DNA from: Bacteroidota bacterium
GTDB lineage: Bacteria; Bacteroidota; Bacteroidia; Cytophagales; Cyclobacteriaceae
DNA: 12,410 bases
Direction of reading: 5' to 3'
Assembly (NCBI GenBank): GCA_023393375.1
Contig: JAEWLI010000149.1
Span: 1-12,410, forward strand
Below the pieces are notes generated by a model. That model did not search any database and was not told the DNA's origin. It saw only the letters and a list, made by a program, of their open reading frames with translations. This document shows positions 1 to 6,586 of this stretch, one piece after another; position 1 is the stretch's first letter, and each line of letters opens with the position of its first letter. A program made the position numbers and the translations under genes.

Positions 1-2
1 TA

Positions 3-536
3 ATAAACGACGACTCCGTATATACCAGCCGGAAGGATAGAATGGTCAGGCTGAAATTGAGTGTGGTGGAAGGCAAAGAAATGATCATCAGCCAGGATCG
101 GTCATTTTCAGATGCCAAATGGGAAGCGTTTCAACCGCAAAAGGATTTTGTTTTAAAGGGTGAAGATGGAGAAAAAGAGGTTTTTGTAAAATTCAGAGAT
201 GAAGCAGGAAATGAAAGTGCTGTAGTTAGTGATAAAATCATTTCTGATATTCATCCACCTGTTCCGGTTAGATTGGTAATTAATGATGGAGAGGAATGGA
301 CCAATGCCCAGAATAAACAAATTACATTGAACATTGAGGCAAACGGAGCGGATGAAATGATGATTGCATCAGATTCGGAATTTAAAGATGGACGCTGGAT
401 AGCATATGCTACACAGATGAGTTTTATTCTGCCTGGTGAAGATGGAGATAAACAAGTTTTTGTGAAATTTAGAGATAAGGCTGGTAACATTTCGAACATT
501 GTGTCAGCCAATGTCAAATTAAAAAGAGCATTCTGA
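3..536 (+). CDS. C-terminal part of a tandem Ig-like repeat protein (5' end outside window)
   Basis: The reading frame is open back to the window edge with no stop codon, so the first ATG (42) is probably internal and the gene is 5'-partial. The visible part holds two tandem repeats of about 79 residues. Each starts with INDG or INDD, has a middle MIISQD or MIASDS segment, then GEDGxKxVFVKFRDxAGN, and ends with a short valine-rich strand. This pattern is common in Ig-like or fibronectin-like beta-sandwich repeats of secreted Bacteroidota proteins. The protein ends just after the second repeat, with no T9SS sorting domain or membrane segment visible. The upstream domains, which would define its role, are missing. 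The next gene lies 80 bases downstream on the same strand and encodes a secreted OmpA-type protein, so co-transcription and an envelope or surface role are plausible inferences. Confidence 0.8.
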   Translation: MNDDSVYTSRKDRMVRLKLSVVEGKEMIISQDRSFSDAKWEAFQPQKDFVLKGEDGEKEVFVKFRDEAGNESAVVSDKIISDIHPPVPVRLVINDGEEWTNAQNKQITLNIEANGADEMMIASDSEFKDGRWIAYATQMSFILPGEDGDKQVFVKFRDKAGNISNIVSANVKLKRAF

Positions 537-616
537 TGAAGTTCTCAGAGACCCCTGACCAGCAGGATCTTTGAGCTGCTTCTGATCATAAAATTTTAAA
601 CATTAATAAAAAAGCT

Positions 617-1972
617 ATGCGAAGAACATGGATGTTATCCCTATTCTTAATACTATACTTATGTGAAAGTTATGGCCAGACACCAACTGGAAATACAGTA
701 AACCTCTCAAGGGGTTTAATTGCTTATTTCCCATTTAATGGCGATGCACGTGATGTGGTAGGCAACAATCATGGTAAAATTCATGGAGCTCAGATCTCTG
801 ATGAAAGATGTGGTGACCAAGCATATTACTTCAATGGTGAATCTGACTATATTGACTGCGGTAATGATAAGGTCTTAAACGGAAATTATTCCGGCCTAAC
901 GATTTCGGCATGGATCAAACCAAAATTTATGCGTAAAAATGAATTCGGGACGATTGTAGGCAAATGGGGTTTCGATCCTGTAAAAGATCATTTTGGCTTA
1001 TGGCTGAATGAAAATTACAAGGTGGTCATGGCTGTTGGTGATTATAGCAAAATGGAAGAAGGTTTATTTTCAGGGTCGATGTTGATGCCGGAAACATGGT
1101 TTCATGTAGTGGGCACCTGGAAAAAGAACCGTGAAATGGAAATTTATATCGATGGCCGTATTGACAACCGTGGCACACAGACGGGTAATGGAATCAACCT
1201 AAATTCTGCTATGACATTAAAAATCGGACGGCAGGTAGAACGTAAAAACCGTCCATTCAGAGGGCATATTGATGAGGTAAGGATTTACAATAGGGCATTA
1301 ACCGCGGTAGAAGTAAAACAATTGTATGAACTGGGAAAAGCCGAATGCGAAAAAATCATTCTCCAGGGTCATGTGTATAATAAGCATACCGGTGAACCAG
1401 TTTCATCTGATGTGGTTTTCGAACATTTATCCACAGGTACCGAATTTAAGAGAATTTCTACAGTAGGTGAAGAGTGTTTTTACGAAACCGTATTACCACT
1501 TAACCAAAAATTCGGGTTCTATGCAAACGCAGAAGATTACATTCCAATAAACCAGAATATCAATACTTCTGCATTTAGTATCAATCAGGTAGTTTATAAG
1601 GATTTATATGTAGTACCCATTGAGGCTGGTCAATCACTTACGCTCAACAATATTTTCTTCGATTTCAATAAGTCCAACCTTCGCAGTGAATCTTTTTCTG
1701 AGCTAAACCGGTTGTTAAAAATATTTTCAGATTATCCTGGCATCAGCATCGAAATAGCCGGTCATACCGATGGTATCGGTTCGGATGATTATAACCAAAA
1801 ATTGTCACAGTCTAGGGCAGAGGCAGTAAGGCAGTATTTACTTCAGAAAAAAGTAGATGGCACTAAGGTAGTGGCAGTTGGTTATGGCAAACATGAACCT
1901 GTTGCCGACAATATCACCGATGAAGGCCGTCAGATGAACCGGAGGGTGGAATTTAGGATTCTGAAAAAATAG
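617..1972 (+). CDS. Secreted LamG-domain / OmpA-family peptidoglycan-binding protein
   Basis: This 451-residue protein begins with a signal peptide (about 1-20, hydrophobic MLSLFLILYL, likely cleavage after SYG). Residues about 31-240 form a LamG/concanavalin A-like jelly roll: LIAYFPFNGDA at the start, YIDG near 177-180, and the typical ending HIDEVRIYNRALTAVEV at 217-233. Residues about 246-330 look like a small beta-sandwich of the carboxypeptidase-regulatory type. Residues about 340-450 are an OmpA C-terminal domain, with FFDFNKSNL (347-355), GHTDGIGSDDYN (382-393), LSQSRA (396-401) and NRRVEF (441-446). D385 and R400 fit the diaminopimelate-binding pair known in this family. The likely role is a periplasmic or outer-membrane protein that binds peptidoglycan and presents a lectin-like domain; its ligand is unknown. 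No beta-barrel is present. The start is supported by the signal peptide directly after the ATG. Confidence 0.9.
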   Translation: MRRTWMLSLFLILYLCESYGQTPTGNTVNLSRGLIAYFPFNGDARDVVGNNHGKIHGAQISDERCGDQAYYFNGESDYIDCGNDKVLNGNYSGLTISAWIKPKFMRKNEFGTIVGKWGFDPVKDHFGLWLNENYKVVMAVGDYSKMEEGLFSGSMLMPETWFHVVGTWKKNREMEIYIDGRIDNRGTQTGNGINLNSAMTLKIGRQVERKNRPFRGHIDEVRIYNRALTAVEVKQLYELGKAECEKIILQGHVYNKHTGEPVSSDVVFEHLSTGTEFKRISTVGEECFYETVLPLNQKFGFYANAEDYIPINQNINTSAFSINQVVYKDLYVVPIEAGQSLTLNNIFFDFNKSNLRSESFSELNRLLKIFSDYPGISIEIAGHTDGIGSDDYNQKLSQSRAEAVRQYLLQKKVDGTKVVAVGYGKHEPVADNITDEGRQMNRRVEFRILKK

Positions 1973-1999
1973 GAAATCGTTATTTTTCTATTTAAAAGT

Positions 2000-2035
2000 A
2001 CAATATGTGATCTAATTATTTAAACCTCATATTGT
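2000..2035. repeat. 8-bp inverted repeat after the LamG-OmpA gene
   Basis: ACAATATG (2000-2007) and CATATTGT (2028-2035) are perfect inverted repeats around a 20-base AT-rich loop, in the 125-base gap before murB. The stem is AT-rich and is followed only later by a T-rich run, so it is a weak terminator candidate at best. It could also be a protein-binding dyad upstream of murB. Confidence 0.3.
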
Positions 2036-2097
2036 GAATAATACTTTGTTTTATTTTTTAACTCCTCTTAATATTACAGTTGTAATGGGATTTACAT

Positions 2098-3114
2098 ATG
2101 CGAATAGAAGAGAATCATAATCTAAAAAGATTAAACACTTTTGGAATAAAAGCAAATAGCCGTTATTTAATTGAAGTTCATAATCTTGAGGAGGTATCCG
2201 AGGCAGTAAACTTTGCAAAAACCCATCATCTCCCACTGTTAATTTTGGGGGGAGGTAGTAATCTTTTATTTACAAAAGATTTTGATGGTTTGACCATCCG
2301 GATAAAAATTTCCGGATTTGAAATAGTAAAAGAAGATGACCAACATGTTTGGGTAAATATTGGTGCAGGTGAAGAGTGGCATCAGGTAGTGTTAAAAAGC
2401 GTGGAGGCTGGTTATGGAGGGATTGAAAATCTTAGCTTGATCCCGGGCACTGTGGGAGCGGCTCCCATGCAAAATATTGGGGCATATGGCGTTGAATTGA
2501 AAGAAGTATTCCATTCCTTGGAAGCATATAATATAGAAAATAGTGAATTTCGGGTTTTTTCTCTTGATGAATGTGATTTTGGTTACAGGGTCAGTGTTTT
2601 TAAAAATATTTATAAAGGTAAGTTCATCATTACTTCAGTAACCCTGCGCTTATTAAAAAATCCAGTTGTTAATGTGACTTATAATGCGTTAAAAGAAGCC
2701 ATTGGGACACATAAGTTAGAAGAGATTAATATAAAAATGATCAGTGATGTGGTGATTGCAATCCGCCAGAGCAAGTTGCCCAATCCGGAAGAAATAGGAA
2801 ATGCGGGTAGTTTTTTCAAAAACCCAACCATTAGCGAAGAACTATATCTTCAGTTAAAAAATAAATTTCCGGAAATACCCGGATATCCTGATCAGAAGGG
2901 CAATGTAAAAATCCCAGCGGCTTGGTTAATTGAGCAATGTGGCTGGAAAGGAAAAAGAATAAATGATGCTGGTGTTCACGAAAAGCATGCGCTCATTCTT
3001 GTAAACTACGGTAATGCAACAGGAAGGGAAATTCTAAACATAGCAGAAGGAATCCAACAATCAGTATTAGAAACATTCGGCATACATCTGGAGCCGGAGG
3101 TAAATATTATATAA
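2098..3114 (+). CDS. murB: UDP-N-acetylenolpyruvoylglucosamine reductase (MurB), type I
   Basis: MurB is the cytosolic FAD enzyme that reduces UDP-GlcNAc-enolpyruvate to UDP-N-acetylmuramic acid with NADPH, in peptidoglycan precursor synthesis. The 338-residue length matches the E. coli-like type I family. The FAD-binding N-terminal half has LNTFGIKAN (12-20), GGGSNLLF (51-58) and IPGTVGAAPMQNIGAYG (115-131). The substrate-binding part has FGYRVSVFKN (161-170), with R164 at the catalytic arginine position; GSFFKNP (237-243), with S238 as the expected proton donor; and the C-terminal LEPEV motif with the catalytic glutamate (E332 or E334). The family usually has aspartate where this protein has V165 (YRDS in E. 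coli, YRVS here), a small deviation outside the catalytic residues. No clear promoter or Shine-Dalgarno site was seen. The gene converges on the ligase gene with a 75-base gap. Confidence 0.97.
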   Translation: MRIEENHNLKRLNTFGIKANSRYLIEVHNLEEVSEAVNFAKTHHLPLLILGGGSNLLFTKDFDGLTIRIKISGFEIVKEDDQHVWVNIGAGEEWHQVVLKSVEAGYGGIENLSLIPGTVGAAPMQNIGAYGVELKEVFHSLEAYNIENSEFRVFSLDECDFGYRVSVFKNIYKGKFIITSVTLRLLKNPVVNVTYNALKEAIGTHKLEEINIKMISDVVIAIRQSKLPNPEEIGNAGSFFKNPTISEELYLQLKNKFPEIPGYPDQKGNVKIPAAWLIEQCGWKGKRINDAGVHEKHALILVNYGNATGREILNIAEGIQQSVLETFGIHLEPEVNII

Positions 3115-3122
3115 TGTATTAA

Positions 3123-3160
3123 ATCTCAAATCGCATATCAGAACTCATAATTCGCAATTC
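3123..3160. repeat. Degenerate tandem repeat between murB and the ligase gene
   Basis: In the convergent gap, ATCTCAAATCGCATATC (3123-3139) is followed by AACTCATAATTCGCAATTC (3142-3160). The two units align as an imperfect copy of a CTCAxAATTCGCAATTC-like motif. No intrinsic terminator is visible in this gap. Confidence 0.35.
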
Positions 3161-3189
3161 AAATAAAGAATGGTTGGTAAGCCCTAATA

Positions 3190-4779
3190 CTAAGAAATTA
3201 TTTCCAAAAGTTGATGCAGATCAGCTAGGGAATTCGCTTCATTAATTGATTTATCATGTCGCCACCGGTTTATTCGTGGGAATCTTAATGCCACTCCCGA
3301 TTTATGTCTGGTTGATTTTTGAATGCCTTCAAAAGCCAGTTCAAACACATATTTCGGAACCACACTACGGACAGGCCCAAAACGATCAATGGTATTCTTT
3401 TTTACATACTGATCCACCTGTTTTATTTCTTCATCGGTAAGACCTGAGTAAGCTTTGGCAAAAGGAACTAAATCCTCACCATCCCAGACCGCAAACGTGT
3501 AATCAGAATAAAGATTGGCCCTACGACCATGACCACGCATGGCATAAATCAGGACAGCATCCACAGTTAGCGGATCAATTTTCCATTTCCACCAATCACC
3601 TTTTTTCCTACCGGTTTGATATACAGAAGCTTTTCGCTTCAGCATCAAACCTTCACAATGGTATTTTCTAGATTGAGACCTTTCAGCAGCCAAAGTATTC
3701 CAACTGGTAAATTCCAAGGTTTCTGAAATGATTAATACCGGAGATGCCGTATCCTGTACTACCTTTTGCAACAAAATCCTTCTTTCGTGAAGCGGCATTG
3801 ACCGAATGTCTTGATTGTTATACTCTAAAAGATCATAAGCCATTAATACTACTGGGGCTTTTTTGATAATATTTGAGGTTACATTTTTTCTTCCAATTCT
3901 GGTTTGCAGGGAATTAAATGACAAAGGGCGGTTATTTTCAAAAGCGAGGATTTCCCCATCTATCACTAAACCATCAGGAAGGCTGGTTTCCAGTACATGA
4001 TATTCCGGAAACATATCAGTAACCAACTCTTCACCCCTGGACCAAACAAATAATTTTCCTTTACGAAAAATCAACTGCCCCCTGATCCCATCCCACTTTC
4101 GTTCAGCAAACCACTCATCTGGTGATCCCAAATCCCCCACCTCTTTATCCAGAGTGTAAGCTAGAAAAAAAGGATAAGGTTTCGATAAATCATCCAATGG
4201 GTTTTCACCAAATATCAACTCTTGATAATCCACATCCTGCGGTATCCATTTGCCGGCAATACGATGAGCCAGAATGTTTTCCTCAAGTTTCACTACTTTA
4301 GCAAGTGCTTTTATCAAGAGTTTTTGTGATACACCTATCCGAAATTCCCCGGTGATAAGTTTATTAAAAACAAACCTTTCCATTTGATCCATCGAACTCC
4401 AGGCAAAAAGAAGTTTTTCTTTCTTTTGTGCTTCATTAAGTGACTCCAATTGCTGAATATATTCCATCCAAAAGGACAAGGAATGATCCTGAGTGCGGGA
4501 TTTCACAGGGTGAAGCAAAGCAAGTGTTTCCGCAAGATCACCTACCACATGATAAGAATCTTCGAATAGCCAAAGTGGAATCTTACTGAGTTCTGCAATC
4601 CATTCTTTCAGCAGGTTTAATCTGATCGTTCGTTTAGGGCGTTTGTTGTTAAGTAAAGCGATTGCCCAAAGTTTATCATGGTCATTAGCTATCTGAAAAT
4701 AACTGACCAATGCTTCTACCTTTAACGTAGTTTTGGTAGTTTGGTCAAGGGCGGTAAACAGTTGGGCGAATTGCTTCAT
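3190..4779 (-). CDS. ATP-dependent DNA ligase (exonuclease/helicase-associated bacterial family)
   Basis: This 529-residue enzyme seals DNA nicks through an AMP-lysine intermediate. Residues about 1-200 form an N-terminal DNA-binding-like domain. The nucleotidyltransferase core has motif I KWDG (228-231, nucleophile K228) with R233, motif III VIDGEI (272-277), motif IIIa LMAYDLLEY (312-320), motif IV CEGLMLKR (375-382, E376) and motif V WWKWKID (396-402). An OB-fold domain follows, with motif VI-like RFPRINRWR (499-507). All key residues are present. The pairing with a metallo-beta-lactamase exonuclease places it in the ligase family that usually sits in a four-gene repair cluster with an Lhr-core helicase and a metallophosphoesterase. 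It overlaps the exonuclease gene by ATGA and has a strong AGGAGG site 7 bases before its ATG, which supports this start and coupled translation. It lacks the LigD polymerase and phosphoesterase modules. Confidence 0.95.
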   Translation of the reverse strand: MKQFAQLFTALDQTTKTTLKVEALVSYFQIANDHDKLWAIALLNNKRPKRTIRLNLLKEWIAELSKIPLWLFEDSYHVVGDLAETLALLHPVKSRTQDHSLSFWMEYIQQLESLNEAQKKEKLLFAWSSMDQMERFVFNKLITGEFRIGVSQKLLIKALAKVVKLEENILAHRIAGKWIPQDVDYQELIFGENPLDDLSKPYPFFLAYTLDKEVGDLGSPDEWFAERKWDGIRGQLIFRKGKLFVWSRGEELVTDMFPEYHVLETSLPDGLVIDGEILAFENNRPLSFNSLQTRIGRKNVTSNIIKKAPVVLMAYDLLEYNNQDIRSMPLHERRILLQKVVQDTASPVLIISETLEFTSWNTLAAERSQSRKYHCEGLMLKRKASVYQTGRKKGDWWKWKIDPLTVDAVLIYAMRGHGRRANLYSDYTFAVWDGEDLVPFAKAYSGLTDEEIKQVDQYVKKNTIDRFGPVRSVVPKYVFELAFEGIQKSTRHKSGVALRFPRINRWRHDKSINEANSLADLHQLLEIIS

Positions 4780-5798
4780 TCTTTCTCCTCCTTCAATTGC
4801 GATTCACCAATTTCTGTTAATTCCCCTTCAAATTGGGTATCTTCTATCTGAGCATCATAGTTGTTTTCCCTCAACCAACGGGCAAAAGTATTCCGATATC
4901 CATGGGTGATGATAATTTTTTGTGCACCTGTTGCTTTTATTGCTTGATTCAGTCCATCCCAGTCTGCATGATCAGATATAGCAAAACCCCTGTCCACTGA
5001 TCGCCTTCTGCGAGTGCCTCTTAAACTCATCCATCCTGATGCTGTTGCTGTTACATATGGATAAAATTTTTTCATCCATGGGGAGTTAAGCGCAGAAGGA
5101 GGGGCAATAATAAGAGCATGCTGAAAGTCCTCCTTTTTCATTTCGGGCAAAACCCTGGGCATATCAGAAATGCCAACACCCGAGTCAATTAATACCCGAT
5201 TGATATTATAAATTGCACCATGCAAATATATCGGCCCTATATCCCTGTTGATCTGGTGCAATAAACGCTGTGCTTTCCCTAAAGAATATCCAGTCAATAC
5301 CGAAGTCAACCCATTTTTCTTGTTTTGTTCCCACCATGAATTAATCTCTGCAAAGATTTCCTCTTGTGGTCGCCATTTATATACTGGCAGTCCAAAAGTT
5401 GATTCAGTGATAAAAACATCACATTTTACTGGTTCAAAAGGTGTTGACAAGCCATCATTTTCCAACTTGTAATCACCCGAAACCACCCAAACTTCTCCTT
5501 TATATGCTACTCTTACCTGGGATGAACCAATAATATGTCCGGCAGGGTGTAATGAAATTTCTACACCATTGATGTAAATGGGTTCCAAATAATTCATTTT
5601 TTGTGTGTGTTCAGCACCTAAACGCCACTTAATAACAGGAGCTGTATCTTTATGACAGAGATAATATTTATTGCCCGGTCGGGCATGATCCGAGTGTCCG
5701 TGTGTAACAATAGCCTTATCTACAGGTTTCCAGGGGTCGATGTATACACCCGCTTGACTACAAAAAATACCATGCTCTGTAAATTCCAGGAGCTTCAT
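4776..5798 (-). CDS. Ligase-associated DNA exonuclease, metallo-beta-lactamase fold
   Basis: This 340-residue protein belongs to the MBL/beta-CASP-type nucleases related to the SNM1/Artemis and CPSF73 groups, in the subfamily found next to ATP-dependent DNA ligases. Metal ligands are visible in THGHSDHA (32-39), PAGHIIGSS (85-93, H88), SGDYK (107-111, D109), SDHADW (275-280) and THGYR (298-302). A TEST motif (131-134) lies in the core. The start MKLLEFTEHGIF and the following YIDPWKPVDKAIVTH are typical of the family, which supports the annotated ATG. The expected role is manganese-dependent trimming of DNA ends before ligation in a cytosolic repair pathway. It is the first gene of a two-gene operon with the ligase (4-base overlap). 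A double palindrome lies 22 to 58 bases upstream of its start. No TAnnTTTG promoter was found in that gap, so transcription may come from the gene upstream. Confidence 0.93.
   Translation of the reverse strand: MKLLEFTEHGIFCSQAGVYIDPWKPVDKAIVTHGHSDHARPGNKYYLCHKDTAPVIKWRLGAEHTQKMNYLEPIYINGVEISLHPAGHIIGSSQVRVAYKGEVWVVSGDYKLENDGLSTPFEPVKCDVFITESTFGLPVYKWRPQEEIFAEINSWWEQNKKNGLTSVLTGYSLGKAQRLLHQINRDIGPIYLHGAIYNINRVLIDSGVGISDMPRVLPEMKKEDFQHALIIAPPSALNSPWMKKFYPYVTATASGWMSLRGTRRRRSVDRGFAISDHADWDGLNQAIKATGAQKIIITHGYRNTFARWLRENNYDAQIEDTQFEGELTEIGESQLKEEKE
4787..4792 (-). promoter_or_regulatory. Strong Shine-Dalgarno site (AGGAGG) for the ligase gene
   Basis: The minus strand reads AGGAGG 7 bases before the ligase ATG, inside the last codons of the exonuclease gene. 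Most genes in this window have no such site, so it stands out. With the ATGA overlap it points to re-initiation or independent loading of ribosomes on the ligase. Confidence 0.7.
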
Positions 5799-5819
5799 AA
5801 GTAGATTAAAAAATTGATG

Positions 5820-5856
5820 CTCTATCGATAGAAAGTGAAATTTCCTATCGATAGAG
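5820..5856. promoter_or_regulatory. Double palindrome CTATCGATAG, candidate operator or hairpin upstream of the exonuclease-ligase operon
   Basis: CTCTATCGATAG (5820-5831) and CTATCGATAGAG (5845-5856) are a perfect 12-bp inverted repeat with a 13-base spacer. Each arm also contains the self-palindromic 10-mer CTATCGATAG (5822-5831 and 5845-5854), with centres 23 bp apart. Two readings fit. It may be a pair of operator sites for a dimeric regulator just before the exonuclease gene. It may instead be an RNA hairpin acting as terminator or attenuator after the small secreted gene, since on the minus strand a TTTTTT run follows 6 bases after the stem. Confidence 0.6.
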
Positions 5857-5872
5857 TTATTATGATTCAGTT

Positions 5873-6232
5873 TTATTGAATAATAACAGTAACTTTATTT
5901 AACTTGCCTTTGTCAAGTCTCTTTAATTTTACACCGCCTCCATCATTGCTAAGATCGTCCTTCTTAACATCAATAAAGTAAGACATTGGGTGTAAATCCT
6001 TTATTCTTGCCTGTCCTTTCTGGTTTGTATACGTGCTATCTGTTACGGCATTTTCTCCATTTTCATAATCATCTTCTGTAGCGTATAAAAGGATCAACGC
6101 TTCGGGTACAGGGTTGCCCAAATCATTTCGTACAGTGATTTGAAGCGAGGTCGGTAGAAGCTGGTTAGTTGATGTAAATGCAGTCGAAAAGAAAACCACC
6201 ACAAAGGTTATTATCCATAATTGTTTTTTCAT
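5873..6232 (-). CDS. Small secreted protein with carboxypeptidase-regulatory-like domain
   Basis: The protein has 119 residues. Residues 1 to about 21 form a signal peptide: KK followed by the hydrophobic LWIITFVVVFFSTAF. The rest (about 29-119) resembles a single carboxypeptidase-regulatory-like or CNA-B beta-sandwich: SLQITVRNDLGNPVPEALI, an acidic middle, then TNQKGQARIKDL, the turn-and-strand pattern of such domains, and a final KVTVIIQ strand. No lipobox, membrane anchor or catalytic motif is seen, so it is probably periplasmic or secreted as a binding or structural unit; its precise role is unknown. The start is supported by the signal peptide and by a promoter candidate just upstream. 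It precedes the exonuclease-ligase operon by 74 bases on the same strand, with the double palindrome between them. Confidence 0.8.
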   Translation of the reverse strand: MKKQLWIITFVVVFFSTAFTSTNQLLPTSLQITVRNDLGNPVPEALILLYATEDDYENGENAVTDSTYTNQKGQARIKDLHPMSYFIDVKKDDLSNDGGGVKLKRLDKGKLNKVTVIIQ

Positions 6233-6254
6233 AATCGCGATATTTTTATATAAC

Positions 6255-6288
6255 CAAATTTAGGCACTTTCTCATACATTATAATCAA
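6255..6288 (-). promoter_or_regulatory. Bacteroidota-type promoter candidate for the small secreted protein
   Basis: On the minus strand TTG (6288-6286) is followed after 23 bases by TAAATTTG (6262-6255), which fits the Bacteroidota pattern of a TTG -33 and TAnnTTTG -7 element. It would place transcription start close to the ATG, with a short leader. The spacing is at the long end of the known range. Confidence 0.45.
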
Positions 6289-6383
6289 TTCCTGATTTAT
6301 TAAATCACCTAAAAAATTACATCAGGATAATATCCAGTCTCACCGTTATTTAACTCGCAAAAAGATATTGAATCAATTATTTT

Positions 6384-6408
6384 GTGTAATTTTGAAAAAA
6401 TATTACAC
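6384..6408. promoter_or_regulatory. Inverted repeat GTGTAAT-N11-ATTACAC overlapping a -7-like element
   Basis: GTGTAAT (6384-6390) and ATTACAC (6402-6408) are a perfect 7-bp dyad with an 11-base spacer. TAATTTTG (6387-6394), a full match to the Bacteroidota -7 consensus, overlaps the left arm, and a TTG lies 16 bases before it (6368-6370). This is the layout of an operator over a promoter, about 190 bases before the kinase gene. Confidence 0.4.
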
Positions 6409-6586
6409 TTCATATCTGTGGAAATGCTTATGATTCAGGAGATTAGTATTTATTGGTAGAACTGGTAATTACTTTATTTTGCATTTTTTTATCTAGGAAT
6501 TTTAATATAACAAATTTATTTTCTAATTTACAGGTTCAAAAAGAAAGATAGGGGAATATCTGTGCCTGCCAAATGTAAATTTTAAG

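Larger units (their letters stand above)
6233..6586. other. Divergent intergenic region between the secreted protein and the histidine kinase
   Basis: This 354-base AT-rich stretch contains no supported gene. It holds the minus-strand promoter candidate at 6255-6288 and the dyad at 6384-6408. A second kinase promoter candidate is TTG (6453-6455), 18 bases, then TTATTTTG (6474-6481), with one mismatch to TAnnTTTG. No tRNA or known riboswitch pattern was recognised. Confidence 0.6.

Noticed and set aside
251..517. 88-codon minus-strand open frame
   Set aside because: It is antisense to the Ig-like repeat region, and its apparent pattern follows the repeats of the real gene.
566..573. GATCTTTG as a -7 element for the LamG-OmpA gene
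   Set aside because: It has one mismatch and no TTG at the required distance.
561..580. AGCAG/CTGCT hairpin after the repeat protein gene as a terminator
   Set aside because: The stem has only 5 bp and is not followed directly by a T-run, so it is too weak to call.
2039..2046. TACTTTG-type sequence as murB promoter
   Set aside because: The 8-mer has two mismatches to TAnnTTTG.
3246..3440. 64-codon plus-strand open frame
   Set aside because: It lies inside the ligase gene on the opposite strand, and there is no independent evidence for it.
6234..6241. ATCGCGAT palindrome just before the secreted protein start
   Set aside because: It is a single 8-bp palindrome with no partner, likely chance.
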